Shown here in pieces: positions 23,508 through 31,906 of a stretch of DNA of 34,759 nucleotides. Each line of letters opens with the position of its first letter. Positions within the stretch are counted from its first letter, which is position 1. Location of the stretch: positions 1 through 34,759 of the forward strand of contig CALDUO010000160.1 of the NCBI GenBank assembly GCA_937923745.1, read 5' to 3'. The DNA comes from an uncultured Granulosicoccaceae bacterium (GTDB lineage: Bacteria > Pseudomonadota > Gammaproteobacteria > Granulosicoccales > Granulosicoccaceae). Under the pieces are notes generated by a model, which saw only the letters and a list, made by a program, of their open reading frames with translations, had not been told where the DNA came from and made no database searches. Position numbers and translations under genes: made by a program.

Positions 23508-26033
23508 ATGCAGGCGATCAAAACACTAACCCTATCGATAGATGGTATGAGCTGCGCATCCTGTGTCTCTCGCGTAGAGAAAGCATTGCTTGGGGTAGAG
23601 GGCGTCACGAGCGCATCCATCAATCTGACACAGGAAACTGCATTGATCGGCCTTGGCGAACAGCACGTCTTGCTAGCTGTGGTGGCGGCGTTATCTGACG
23701 CGGGCTATCCTATAAGAACGCAAACTGCGGTACTCGATGTTCAGGGTATGAATTGTGCCTCATGCATCGGTCGAATTGAGAAAGCGTTGCGCGCTGTGAC
23801 CGGCGTGATCGATGCAAGCGCCAATCTAGCAACAGAATCTGCGGACATTCGATTTATTGACTCGATTGTCAGTGCAAACGCTATTGCTATTGAACTCACA
23901 GAGGCAGGCTATGTGTCGAGTGTCCGCAGTAATCAATCCAGAACTGAAACCGACCATCGTGCTGATCAGATCGCGCATTTGAGACGCTCTACGACAATAG
24001 CGGCAGCACTGGCTCTGCCCGTTTTTTTCCTTGAAATGGGAGCACATCTGTTCCCCGCTTTTCGCGAATTGGTCAGCGCAACGATGGGCGTAAAAAACAG
24101 CCATTACCTACAATTTGTTCTCACATCTTTAGTCCTTTTCGGACCGGGTTTCCATTTTTATCGTACGGGGTTCCCTGCCCTGCTCCGGGGTGTTCCCACG
24201 ATGAATTCATTAGTCGCATTGGGTACGTCTGCAGCCTACGCTTTTTCAGTGGTTTCAACGTTCGCACCATCTTTGTTACCGTTTGGCACAACGAACGTCT
24301 ACTTTGAAGCAGCCGCAGTCATCGTCGTATTGATTCTCTTTGGTCGCTATCTGGAAGCGCGTGCAAAGGGGCGCACCGGAGTCGCCATTCAGAAACTGAT
24401 CGGCTTACAAGCAAAAACAGGTCGTGTCGAACGTGGTGATGCCATCGTTGATGTGAACATTGATCAGATTGTTCATGCGGACAAAGTACATGTGCGACCT
24501 GGTGAGAAATTCCCTGTCGATGGTATCGTGCTCTGCGGACGATCCTATGTCGATGAAAGCATGATTACGGGCGAACCAGTTCCTGTGGAGAAGCTCGTTG
24601 ATGCACGAGTCATTGGCGGAACGATAAACGGTACGGGGGCGTTGACCTACCGTGCTACAGCCGTGGGCAAAGAGACGCTACTGGCTCAAATTGTATCCAT
24701 GGTTGAACAGGCGCAAGGGGCGAAGCTACCCATTCAAGGTCTGGTTGATCGAATCAGTGCCTGGTTTGTGCCACTGGTTATCATCGTCGCCATTATCACT
24801 ATGGCTGTATGGTTCGCCGTTGGCCCAGAACCCTCACTCAGTTATGCGCTAGTGGCAGGTGTTGCCGTGCTGATTATTGCCTGTCCCTGTGCCATGGGTC
24901 TAGCAACGCCAACTTCGATCATGGTCGGCACAGGTACGGCCGCGACAATGGGTGTGTTGTTTCGTCAAGGCGATGCTTTGCAACGGCTTCAGGGGACCGA
25001 CACGGTTGCCATCGACAAGACTGGAACGTTGACACAAGGAAGTCCTGAACTGACTCACCTGGAACTGGCTAACGGATTCACAAAAGAAGATGTATTACCA
25101 ATGATTGCAGCTGTCGAGGCCTCTTCGGAGCATCCGATTAGCGATGCTATTGTACGGGCGGCATCGATGAGAGATCTGCCAATACCAGAAATACATAACT
25201 TCCTATCACATACCGGCTACGGTGTGCAGGCACTTGTCGACGGCCGTAACGTGCTCATCGGGGCTGATCGATTGATGACACGCGAGAACGTACCGATGGG
25301 TCAGTTAAAGGAACAAGGCGAAGCTCTTGCTGTGAAGGGAATTACGCCATTATACGCCGCTATTGATGGTCAAATCGCTGCGGTGATTGGCGTTGCAGAT
25401 CCTATAAAGGATAGCTCGTATTCAGCCATTCAAACGCTTAAACAGTTGGGGCTTTCGCCGGTTATGATCACAGGTGATAACCCGCTCACAGCGCGTACGA
25501 TCGCGGATGAGTTAGGCATTGATCGCGTCATTGCGGGCGTTCTGCCGGATGGAAAAGTAAGCGCTATCGAGAGTCTACAAACAGGAGGCCAACAGGTTGC
25601 GTTTGTCGGTGATGGCATAAACGATGCCCCAGCACTGGCGTCGGCTGATGTGGGCATCGCGATTGGGACTGGAACTGATGTCGCTATAGAAGCAGCGGAC
25701 GTGGTGCTGATGTCAGGCGATCTGAAAGGCGTAGTAAGCGCGTTCCAAATCAGTCAGCGAACGATGCGCAATATTCGGCAGAATTTGTTCTGGGCGTTTG
25801 TCTATAACATTTTGCTGATACCGATTGCAGCAGGAGTACTGTATCCGGTAAACGGTATGGTTCTATCCCCTATGCTGGCGGCAGCCGCTATGTCGTTGTC
25901 CAGTGTTTTTGTTTTATCAAACGCCCTGAGATTGCGCTGGATGAAATCGCTGACTGCGGCGCCTCATACTGATAACGAGGATACGAGACAGTTAGTCGTC
26001 TCAAAGGTCACGTTAGATGAGCCCATACGATGA
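23508..26033 (+). CDS. copA: Cu(I)-exporting P1B-type ATPase
   Basis: An 841-residue inner-membrane pump that exports cytoplasmic Cu(I) at the cost of ATP. Two N-terminal heavy-metal-associated domains carry GMSCASC (Cys16, Cys19) and GMNCASC (Cys83, Cys86). Eight membrane segments are expected. The intramembrane copper motif is Cys459-Pro-Cys461 (IACPCAMGL). Also present are the TGEP loop ([10 protein letters not shown]), phosphorylation site Asp503 (DKTGTLTQG), the nucleotide-domain His-Pro (SSEHPIS) and the hinge GDGINDAPA (from residue 701). Length and order are normal for CopA. The ATG has AGGTAA a few bases upstream. The last four bases overlap the cueR start (ATGA). Confidence 0.97.
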   Translation: MQAIKTLTLSIDGMSCASCVSRVEKALLGVEGVTSASINLTQETALIGLGEQHVLLAVVAALSDAGYPIRTQTAVLDVQGMNCASCIGRIEKALRAVTGVIDASANLATESADIRFIDSIVSANAIAIELTEAGYVSSVRSNQSRTETDHRADQIAHLRRSTTIAAALALPVFFLEMGAHLFPAFRELVSATMGVKNSHYLQFVLTSLVLFGPGFHFYRTGFPALLRGVPTMNSLVALGTSAAYAFSVVSTFAPSLLPFGTTNVYFEAAAVIVVLILFGRYLEARAKGRTGVAIQKLIGLQAKTGRVERGDAIVDVNIDQIVHADKVHVRPGEKFPVDGIVLCGRSYVDESMITGEPVPVEKLVDARVIGGTINGTGALTYRATAVGKETLLAQIVSMVEQAQGAKLPIQGLVDRISAWFVPLVIIVAIITMAVWFAVGPEPSLSYALVAGVAVLIIACPCAMGLATPTSIMVGTGTAATMGVLFRQGDALQRLQGTDTVAIDKTGTLTQGSPELTHLELANGFTKEDVLPMIAAVEASSEHPISDAIVRAASMRDLPIPEIHNFLSHTGYGVQALVDGRNVLIGADRLMTRENVPMGQLKEQGEALAVKGITPLYAAIDGQIAAVIGVADPIKDSSYSAIQTLKQLGLSPVMITGDNPLTARTIADELGIDRVIAGVLPDGKVSAIESLQTGGQQVAFVGDGINDAPALASADVGIAIGTGTDVAIEAADVVLMSGDLKGVVSAFQISQRTMRNIRQNLFWAFVYNILLIPIAAGVLYPVNGMVLSPMLAAAAMSLSSVFVLSNALRLRWMKSLTAAPHTDNEDTRQLVVSKVTLDEPIR

Positions 26034-26437
26034 ATATAAAAAACGCGGCTCTTGACTCAGGATTGCCGGTTAAAACAATCCGTTACTATAATGATATAGG
26101 TCTCATCAATCCGGCCAGAGATCACAACGGCTACAGGGATTTTCGCGAAACCGATTTACACAAGCTGACCTTTGTTGCTCAAGCCCGTTCACTGGGTTTT
26201 ATGATCGGTGACTGCCGCACGTTACTGGCTCTCTATGAGAATGATGCCCGAGAGAGTGCTGATGTCAAACATATTGCTAGCCAACACTTGGCGCAGATTC
26301 ATGAAAAAATCACTAAACTCAATACCATGAGCGATACGTTGTCACACCTGATCAATGAATGCGCAGGTGATCACCGCCCAGATTGCCCGATTCTGGACAA
26401 TTTTGGTAAAAGAGGTTCTAAGAAGAACGGAACATAA
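26030..26437 (+). CDS. cueR: CueR-type MerR copper regulator
   Basis: A 135-residue MerR-family activator. The N-terminal winged helix ([18 protein letters not shown]) is followed by the dimerisation helix and the metal loop Cys-X7-Cys (CAGDHRPDC) ahead of PIL, matching the Cu(I)-binding loop of CueR. It senses cytoplasmic Cu(I) and should act at the 19-bp-spacer promoter upstream of copA. It overlaps copA by four bases, so pump and sensor are made together. Confidence 0.94.
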   Translation: MNIKNAALDSGLPVKTIRYYNDIGLINPARDHNGYRDFRETDLHKLTFVAQARSLGFMIGDCRTLLALYENDARESADVKHIASQHLAQIHEKITKLNTMSDTLSHLINECAGDHRPDCPILDNFGKRGSKKNGT

Positions 26438-26567
26438 TAGCAACATGCGGTCAATGGTACGGAATTTGATGATCTGTTAACTGGAGATCAGTGTGCTGAC
26501 TAGCTTCTCATGCTGCTGAATGACACTTAATGGTATGTCCCGTCCAATAACCTTTAAAGAATTCATT

Positions 26568-27056
26568 ATGAAAACAGATTTACTATCTATCGGATCTCTG
26601 CTTCTGCTCAGCGCATCAGTTGTGGCTTGCTCACAAGACAGTAAAAATACTGTGCTGTCACCACCGTCGGCAACCACCGCCGACCTGCCTTTGATGACCG
26701 TCTATAAAAGTCCCGCCTGCGGTTGTTGCAAAGATTGGATCACGTACATCGAAAGAGCTGGGTATTCAGTGAATTCTATTGATCACGATAACGTTGATGC
26801 AATTAAAGCCAAACACGGTCTGACCGCCCCGTCATTGAAATCATGTCATACCGCCACTATCGATGGCTATGTCATTGAAGGTCATGTACCTGTGACGGAT
26901 ATTGAACGCTTGCTTAGCGAACGTCCGGATGTCGTTGGCTTGACCGCACCGGGCATGCCGATGATGTCGCCAGGTATGGGTAGCGAATTACCCAAGGATT
27001 ACGATGTGTTGGCCTTTGATAAGGATGGACATTCACATGTCTATTCATCGTACTGA
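26568..27056 (+). CDS. DUF411 lipoprotein, putative metal-binding
   Basis: A 162-residue protein. The lipoprotein signal ends in SVVAC. The DUF411 domain (about residues 40-150) starts with MTVYKSPACGCC, a CxxxCGCC-like thiol motif (here Cys-Gly-Cys-Cys), and ends with the Met-rich GMPMMSPGMG. DUF411 proteins are repeatedly found in copper and silver resistance loci and are thought to bind metal in the periplasm; biochemical proof is thin. The frame is open back to 26520; the ATG at 26568, preceded by AAAGA, is chosen because it begins the signal peptide. It follows cueR by 130 bp and may be cotranscribed. Confidence 0.85.
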   Translation: MKTDLLSIGSLLLLSASVVACSQDSKNTVLSPPSATTADLPLMTVYKSPACGCCKDWITYIERAGYSVNSIDHDNVDAIKAKHGLTAPSLKSCHTATIDGYVIEGHVPVTDIERLLSERPDVVGLTAPGMPMMSPGMGSELPKDYDVLAFDKDGHSHVYSSY

Positions 27057-27115
27057 CGATCATCAACAGAATCCAGCTCGCATCAGTGCTTTCAATGGTA
27101 CTTCGCTAGCAACTG

Positions 27116-27685
27116 TCAATGAGCTGCCCCTTTGGCCATCTGCAAATGATGAAGTTGATGATGGGCACCGATCGTCATGAATCCAAAGAAGCCCAAGGCT
27201 TTTAGTTTGATATACTCCTTAACCGACCCTGGAGTGATCGCTATTGTGACACCATCGGATTCACTGTTCACCTCGATGTTCCACTCGTTTAAGGAACTAA
27301 CCATTTGCGTATGCGCAGGAATCATCGACTGAATTGCCAGTAGCGTACGGCCATCACCGGTAACGTTAAACTGGATTGTCTGCCCGTCGAGTTCTTGCGT
27401 CGTTACCGAAGCCGACAAGGTGAGTTGATTCATGTCAACCAGATGGTTACGCAGCACATCGATATTTATAGTGGACCAATCAGTGTGGGGGTCGTTTTCG
27501 AGTAAGGCGACGATTTCTGCAATTGCCGCAAACGCTGACTGCCCAGTTTCAATGGGTGAATCCGTGGATGTCTGTGCATGAGACATTCCGTCCGAATGAC
27601 CCTCGTCTGTCTGTCCGATTGCACTGGCGGATACGATCATCCACAGCGTTACCATTGCTCTAATCTGGTAGTTTGGAATTCTCAT
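27116..27685 (-). CDS. Exported protein of unknown function in copper cargo
   Basis: A 189-residue protein with a signal peptide (about 1-24; MVTLWMIVSASAIG). A short His/Met-containing stretch (DEGHSDGMSHAQ) follows, then a conserved-looking body (DWSTINIDVLRNHLVDMNQLTLSASV, then FNVTGDGRTLLAIQSMIPAH, ending GFFGFMTIGAHHQLHHLQMAKG). The C-terminal His/Met cluster HHQLHHLQM suggests metal contact. I do not recognise a named family. The start is uncertain: a GTG at 27718 and an ATG at 27652 are alternatives, and none has a clear Shine-Dalgarno. It is convergent with the DUF411 gene and divergent from the Crp/Fnr-type regulator. Confidence 0.7.
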   Translation of the reverse strand: MRIPNYQIRAMVTLWMIVSASAIGQTDEGHSDGMSHAQTSTDSPIETGQSAFAAIAEIVALLENDPHTDWSTINIDVLRNHLVDMNQLTLSASVTTQELDGQTIQFNVTGDGRTLLAIQSMIPAHTQMVSSLNEWNIEVNSESDGVTIAITPGSVKEYIKLKALGFFGFMTIGAHHQLHHLQMAKGAAH

Positions 27686-27744
27686 AGCGTGTATGACTAT
27701 TGACGAATGGACACTCACGGTATCGGTTATGACTAATAGGAAGT

Positions 27745-28341
27745 ATGATTTGGATCATGATTGACTCGTTAACTCATTCTCTTCCAGACCCGTTAAATCG
27801 CCTCCCCTCATCGGCGTTTCGGTTGCGCACCATTGATCGGGAAACCACCTTGTTTCGCCAAGGCGACTCTACACGTGGGCTCTTTTTTATGCTCAATGGC
27901 GCAATACATCTCCAACGGGTGACTGAGGCCGGGCATCAGGTGCTGGTTTTAAAAGCCGTTCCTGGAGAAACCTTTGCAGAGGCATCACTGTTTCATCGCA
28001 GCTACCACTGCAGCGCAGTTGCGAAAAAGTCCTCTAAGGTAATTGAATGCGCCAAACGTGCAGTCATTACACGATATCGCGAAGACCCTGATTTTTCTTT
28101 GGCCATGTGTAAGCGTTTCGCTCATCAGGTACAACACACGCGAGCACGACTAGAGCTCTATTCGATTCGCAGTGCGGATGATCGGGTGCTTCAGGCTGTT
28201 GTCGACGGGATGCTAAAAGACAGCGTTAAATCACTGGCACATGAAATTGGCTTGTCACCAGAAGTGGTTTATCGATCTTTAGCCTCGCTAGCCAAGTCCG
28301 GTCGAATTCAAAAGTTAGGTTATGGGAAATACAAGGCTTGA
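27745..28341 (+). CDS. Crp/Fnr-family transcription regulator
   Basis: A 198-residue regulator. The N-terminal cyclic-nucleotide-binding-like barrel (about 20-120) has RQGDSTRGLFFMLNG and PGETFAEASLF, and the C-terminal helix-turn-helix is SVKSLAHEIGLSPEVVYRSLASLAKSGRI. In the ligand-binding segment the CRP arginine-serine pair is Cys-Ser (YHCSAVA), so cAMP binding is unlikely. The N-terminal Cys cluster of Fnr is also absent. Three scattered Cys residues could serve another sensor role. The ATG at 27745 has AGGAAG only one base away; the ATG at 27757 is an alternative start. Divergence from the unknown exported gene across 59 bp suggests that it controls it. Confidence 0.88.
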   Translation: MIWIMIDSLTHSLPDPLNRLPSSAFRLRTIDRETTLFRQGDSTRGLFFMLNGAIHLQRVTEAGHQVLVLKAVPGETFAEASLFHRSYHCSAVAKKSSKVIECAKRAVITRYREDPDFSLAMCKRFAHQVQHTRARLELYSIRSADDRVLQAVVDGMLKDSVKSLAHEIGLSPEVVYRSLASLAKSGRIQKLGYGKYKA

Positions 28342-28492
28342 TACAAGCTCAGATGTTGATATCCGTTTGAGCGATCTAACAACTTAAGTCGACTATTCGA
28401 GGATATCTTTAGCTAATGCTCCTTAATTGAATAGGCGCATCATGATGTTTCAAGTGTAAAAGTGAAGACATTATTGCTAAATTATTCATGAG
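28342..28492. other. Right-end spacer of transposon
   Basis: 151 AT-rich bases between the regulator's stop and the right inverted repeat. No gene, promoter or resolution-like dyad is evident. Confidence 0.5.
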
Positions 28493-28540
28493 GTTAAACT
28501 TCCTGAACGAAAATCTGAACCCGCTTATGTACTAGGAGCC
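28493..28540 (-). repeat. Right terminal inverted repeat (IRR)
   Basis: Read inward on the minus strand it begins GGCTCCTAGTACATAAGCGG. It matches IRL at 36 of 48 positions, best in the outer 30 bases (26 of 30). Confidence 0.85.
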
Positions 28541-28546
28541 GGTTAT
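28541..28546. repeat. Target-site duplication, right copy (GGTTAT)
   Basis: Identical to 7332-7337. In the amine oxidase frame it encodes Ile-Thr on the minus strand, on both sides of the element. Confidence 0.8.
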
Positions 28547-29407
28547 CAGCGTGGTGATGGTTGGCCATCGTGTTACTCGTGCCGCCACTGGCAAGCCAAT
28601 AAAGCCTGATAGCGCAAACGGCTCACCATGCTCGGCGGATGCGTCATGCCATTCGACCACCGGGCCGCGTTGGCTCATTGCATCACCGGACAGACCGGCC
28701 TGTCGCCAAAACGGCGAGGCACAAATGACAGCGGCTTTGGCCTGTCCTGCCATCCAGGTTGGTATGCGTGTCATCGCCGCGTGTTCGGCCTCGGTAACAG
28801 TCGGCTCAAACGTCATGGTGCGAGCCGCTACTCGTGGGGGCACAGCTATAATCACCCGTCGTGCACTGACGGACTCCAACTCCCCTGCCTCATTGTCGAT
28901 GGTGACACACACAGTGTCGTGGTCCGCGAACGAGATACGTGTCGCACGGCAGTGACTTCGCACCGGTCCGGCGGCCATTAACAGCGCGTTGATGAGCGAC
29001 ATCATGCCACCGTGCAAACGGTATGACCCGGCCATCGAAGCACCACCTTGCACCCGCTGGAGAGTGCCATCGCCATATTCCAGCACTGACAACCCATCAC
29101 TGTGTTGCTCGAACACCGAAGATGTCATCCCGAGTTGATCAATCAGTGAGCGGATACAAGACTGATCAGGCCAGAACCACGCAGGCCCCAGATCCACACC
29201 TTGCCCGCCAACATGGCTGCCCCCGACGCTTGCCGGGTGGCAAACGCCGGAAAAAGCGGTGTCCGCCTGCAGGTTGTTAGAAGACAGAATTCTGCCTCCC
29301 GGACGTTCTGCTTCAATGACACAGCAGTTCAGGCCGTGCTCAACCAACCGTTGCGCTGCCGTCAAGCCGCTGAGACCTGCCCCTATAATCAATACATCCG
29401 TCGACAT
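28547..29407 (-). pseudogene. Flavin amine oxidase, 5' (N-terminal) fragment cut off by transposon
   Basis: The first 287 codons of an FAD-dependent amine oxidase. The dinucleotide fold VLIIGAGLSGLTAAQRL (residue 5 onward), ERPGGRI, and the substrate-domain sequence YRLHGGMMSLINALL, then VIIAVPPRVAARTMTFEP, are typical of this family. The frame now ends in a stop (28532-28534) supplied by the transposon end after Thr-Gly-Ser, so the last FAD-contact region is missing and the product cannot be functional. With the piece at 7053-7337 the original enzyme had 381 residues. The neighbouring TSUP permease gene is divergent from it. Confidence 0.92.
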
Positions 29408-29492
29408 AGCACTCCTGCTTAATAAGCATTTTCGAGGTGTGGAATGATGCTGGTCTCAACCGTGTGATTGCGCTGAGCCTGCCTCGCGACAC

Positions 29493-29560
29493 ATTATCGG
29501 CGTACACTGGCATGTTGGGATACCGCAGCGGTTGCCGATAATTGGGTAGCTTTTACGCCG
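29493..29560 (+). promoter_or_regulatory. Overlapping inverted repeats in TSUP gene leader
   Basis: ATTATCGGCGTA (29493-29504) can pair through its left part with CCGATAAT (29535-29542) or through its right part with TACGCCG (29554-29560). The two pairings share CGG, so they exclude each other. This could be an RNA switch, an operator pair or chance. Confidence 0.3.
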
Positions 29561-29582
29561 AATACGGTCAATAAAACACACG

Positions 29583-30347
29583 ATGCTCGACACGTTAACA
29601 ACAGCCCTGGCGTTTTCACACCATCAATTGCTGCTGGCATTGAGCGTAGTCTTTCTGGCGGGTGTCGTCCGCGGATTTTCGGGGTTCGCGTTATCGGCAC
29701 TGACCATGGCAAGCCTGGTCTCCTTCATACCGCCAATTACATTGATACCGCTGTGTTTTTTTCTCGAACTCTCTGCCAGTCTGCTGATGGCAAGGGGTGG
29801 TTTCAGACACGCAGAGATCGGTATGGTGGCGGGCTTGCTGATCGGGTCAGCTGTCGGATTGCCGGTCGGGTTATGGTTAACCCGCTCCCTTGATCCGGTG
29901 TTATCACAGCATACTGCCCTGCTGCTGATTCTGGTGTTGGCAATTTTGCAATTGGTGAAACAGAGTCCGGCTTTTTTTGGCACGCCGGCAGGGCGTTACG
30001 TCGCAGGATTCAGTGCAGGCATAGCCACGGGCCTTGCGAGTATTGGCGGCATGGTCGTCGCGTTGTTTGTTCTGGCCCAACACAAACCCGCTCGCGTGAT
30101 GCGTGCCTCACTGGTGGTGTATCTGTTTGGCAGCAGTGTGGTCACTGGTTCATGGCTATATTGGCATGGACTCTTGGATGTACTCACCCTGTATCGGGCC
30201 TTTGTGTTGGTGCCGGTCACGATGGCCGGTGTTGTCGTAGGGAGTTTGTTATTCCGGCCGTCACTGGCGGTTTTCTACAAGCAGTTTTGCCTGATACTCT
30301 TGTGCGCCCTCGCGATCGCTGGTCTGGTGCGGTTGACCCTGACTTGA
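29583..30347 (+). CDS. TauE/SafE (TSUP) family membrane permease
   Basis: A 254-residue membrane protein with about eight hydrophobic segments in two repeated halves. VRGFSGFALSALTMA in the first half and AGFSAGIATGLASIGGMVVALFVLA in the second are the duplicated TSUP signature. The family moves organosulfonates, sulfite and related anions; the direction and substrate here are unknown. Spacing to the cupin gene is 83 bp in the same direction, so they may form an operon. No clear Shine-Dalgarno precedes the ATG. Confidence 0.9.
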   Translation: MLDTLTTALAFSHHQLLLALSVVFLAGVVRGFSGFALSALTMASLVSFIPPITLIPLCFFLELSASLLMARGGFRHAEIGMVAGLLIGSAVGLPVGLWLTRSLDPVLSQHTALLLILVLAILQLVKQSPAFFGTPAGRYVAGFSAGIATGLASIGGMVVALFVLAQHKPARVMRASLVVYLFGSSVVTGSWLYWHGLLDVLTLYRAFVLVPVTMAGVVVGSLLFRPSLAVFYKQFCLILLCALAIAGLVRLTLT

Positions 30348-30430
30348 TTTTCCACAGACTCCAGTGTCATACCCCATTTTTAACAGCCCAAGTGCCGTGC
30401 CGCACCGCACCAGACTGAACAGTTGGAGAC

Positions 30431-31195
30431 ATGATGCTCGTTAACAGTGATTTTACCCGTGCGGTCTTTCTGCAGTCGGACAGTATTCCATGGGAGTCGT
30501 CACCCATGGCCGGTGTGACCCGACGACGCCTCGACCGATTGGATACAGATGATCATCAGGTCACCACATTGGTTGAGTATGCACCGAACAGCGAGTTTTC
30601 CCCGCATACCCATCACGGTGGTGAGGAGTTGTTGATACTCGATGGTGTATTCGAAGATGAGTATGGCGCGTGGCCAGCCGGGTCCTATATTCGTAATCCG
30701 CCCGGGTCCAACCACCAACCTGGCTCCAAAGCAGGCTGCCTGTTATTCGTCAAACTGGGGCAATTCCACGCGACAGACGCTCACTTTGTCCATGCGCATC
30801 TTGACCACCTGGAAATGCTGCCACTGACGAATCAACCCAATCGATCGGTGGCATCACTGTACCAGGACGCCCGCGAAACGGTCCGGCTGGAGCATTGGTC
30901 GGCGAACACCACGTTGAGTTTAAGTGCCGTAGGCGGCATGGAAATAGTGGTGTTGGCGGGGTCTGTGAGCATGACGGCAGACGTAATTGACGACAGCCAA
31001 TTACTCGGAACCACATCAGCAGTTGCCGCCAAGACATCTGAAACCAGTCTATATGGTCGCTTTGACTGGATTCGCCTCCCATCCGACTTTGCCATAAGCT
31101 GCGTTGTCGGAGACAGCAACACCGTAGTCTGGACCAAAAGCCACCACCTGCCCTTTCGACAACAGTTGGCCGACGCTTATAAACCACAGCCTTAA
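30431..31195 (+). CDS. ChrR-type cupin domain protein
   Basis: A 254-residue soluble protein with a ChrR-like cupin domain in its first half. Metal ligands are visible in FSPHTHHGGEELLIL with a later His in GSNHQPG, the pattern that binds Zn or another divalent metal. The second half (about 130-254) resembles a decayed second cupin, lacking the His set. ChrR itself is a zinc anti-sigma factor, but the N-terminal anti-sigma part is absent, so an enzymatic or metal-storage role is more likely. It starts with tandem ATGs (30431, 30434). Confidence 0.82.
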   Translation: MMLVNSDFTRAVFLQSDSIPWESSPMAGVTRRRLDRLDTDDHQVTTLVEYAPNSEFSPHTHHGGEELLILDGVFEDEYGAWPAGSYIRNPPGSNHQPGSKAGCLLFVKLGQFHATDAHFVHAHLDHLEMLPLTNQPNRSVASLYQDARETVRLEHWSANTTLSLSAVGGMEIVVLAGSVSMTADVIDDSQLLGTTSAVAAKTSETSLYGRFDWIRLPSDFAISCVVGDSNTVVWTKSHHLPFRQQLADAYKPQP

Positions 31196-31370
31196 ATAAA
31201 CCGCGCAAGCTAAACGGTTCACGGCACACTGCTCGTTGACCACCAAGCGCCTGCCGATGTGGGCCCATGTCTCTCCCTGAAATCACCGATAAGCACAGAC
31301 CGGGGCAACCCGGCGCATAAACGCGGCACGCGGGACAGGGCGGTAGTGCAGGCCAGTGTCAAAGGCCCAG

Positions 31371-31448
31371 GGTACATACCCGGGGTACACGCCCTTGGTA
31401 AAGGCATGGGGTAAAGGCGTGGGTTAATGGCATGGGTTAAGGGCGCGG
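31371..31448. repeat. 13-bp tandem repeat array, six units
   Basis: Units start at 31371, 31384, 31397, 31410, 31423 and 31436. The central ones are GGTAAAGGCATGG and GGTAAAGGCGTGG; the later ones are GTTAATGGCATGG and GTTAAGGGCGCGG. A weak seventh unit may precede at 31358. The outer units are degenerate. The period equals that at 1441-1479. Confidence 0.75.
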
Positions 31449-31858
31449 GGGCTGACACGTGCAGTCCCTCGCCCGAAAAGACAGCCCCTAAAAAGATGGA
31501 TTCGACAGATACAGATGGATTCGACCGGCGTCAGTCTGCGAGCCCTTGGGAGACCGAGCTGTCGTACAGGGTTCTGTATTGACACGGTTTTGGTTGAATG
31601 CGAGCCCAAATCAACGGTTTTTGGTGCGAGCAAGCATGCCAACAGGTATTCTGTCCGGGTGACTCTAGCGCCAATGGACTGCGCCCACACGGTCTTGCAA
31701 TAACGCCCAGTGTTCGCCCAGTGTACGGTGAGTGTCAGGATAGCTACGGCGGAATACCTTGGTAAAAGACCGGCTCGCAGCGTAATTACATATGGTTAAT
31801 ATCCGAGCGTTTTGGCCAAGTATTTCAGTTTCAATTCAGGTTTGGTCTGTATTCTTGC

Positions 31859-31870
31859 ATTGTTAACAAT
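31859..31870. promoter_or_regulatory. Palindrome upstream of GH16 gene, candidate operator
   Basis: ATTGTTAACAAT is a perfect 12-base palindrome ending 36 bases before the ATG. Its position suits a repressor site for a substrate-induced glycosidase. No regulator gene is nearby. Confidence 0.35.
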
Positions 31871-31906
31871 TCTTACATTTACGTTTAACGAAACCAGACC
31901 CCCAAT

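Larger units (their letters stand above)
7338..28540. mobile_element. Tn3-family transposon carrying copper-resistance cargo (21,203 bp)
   Basis: The ends are defined by 48-bp imperfect inverted repeats (7338-7385 and 28493-28540; 36 of 48 positions match, including TACATAAGCGGGT without mismatch) and a flanking 6-bp direct repeat. The transposition module, tnpA plus a divergent tyrosine recombinase, sits at the left end. The rest is cargo: a nucleotide cyclase, three cytochromes c, cupredoxin, CusF-like protein, multicopper oxidase, TolC-type protein, two-component system, copA, cueR, DUF411 protein and a Crp/Fnr regulator. The outer tips read GGCTCC, not the GGGG common in this family. The element disrupts a flavin amine oxidase gene. 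Both transposition genes look intact, so the element may still be mobile. It does not match any named transposon that I recognise. Confidence 0.92.
31196..31906. other. 711-bp intergenic region with tandem array and GH16 promoter region
   Basis: No convincing gene; the small open frames here lack ribosome sites and family features. The left half is GC-rich and holds a 13-bp tandem array. The last 110 bases are AT-rich and presumably contain the promoter of the GH16 gene. Confidence 0.6.

Noticed and set aside
11934..28341. A cAMP circuit joining the cyclase and the Crp/Fnr regulator of the element.
   Set aside because: The regulator lacks the Arg-Ser pair that holds the cAMP phosphate, so there is no sequence support for the link.
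7348..28530. Transposon ends placed at the inner 38-bp repeats (ACATAAGCGG tips).
   Set aside because: The adjoining 5-mers (CCACT and ACTAG) do not match. The ten outer bases still match between the ends, and only the outer boundary gives an identical direct repeat.
30750..31286. 178-codon open frame on the minus strand over the cupin gene.
   Set aside because: No family features or ribosome site; it is antisense to a convincing cupin frame.
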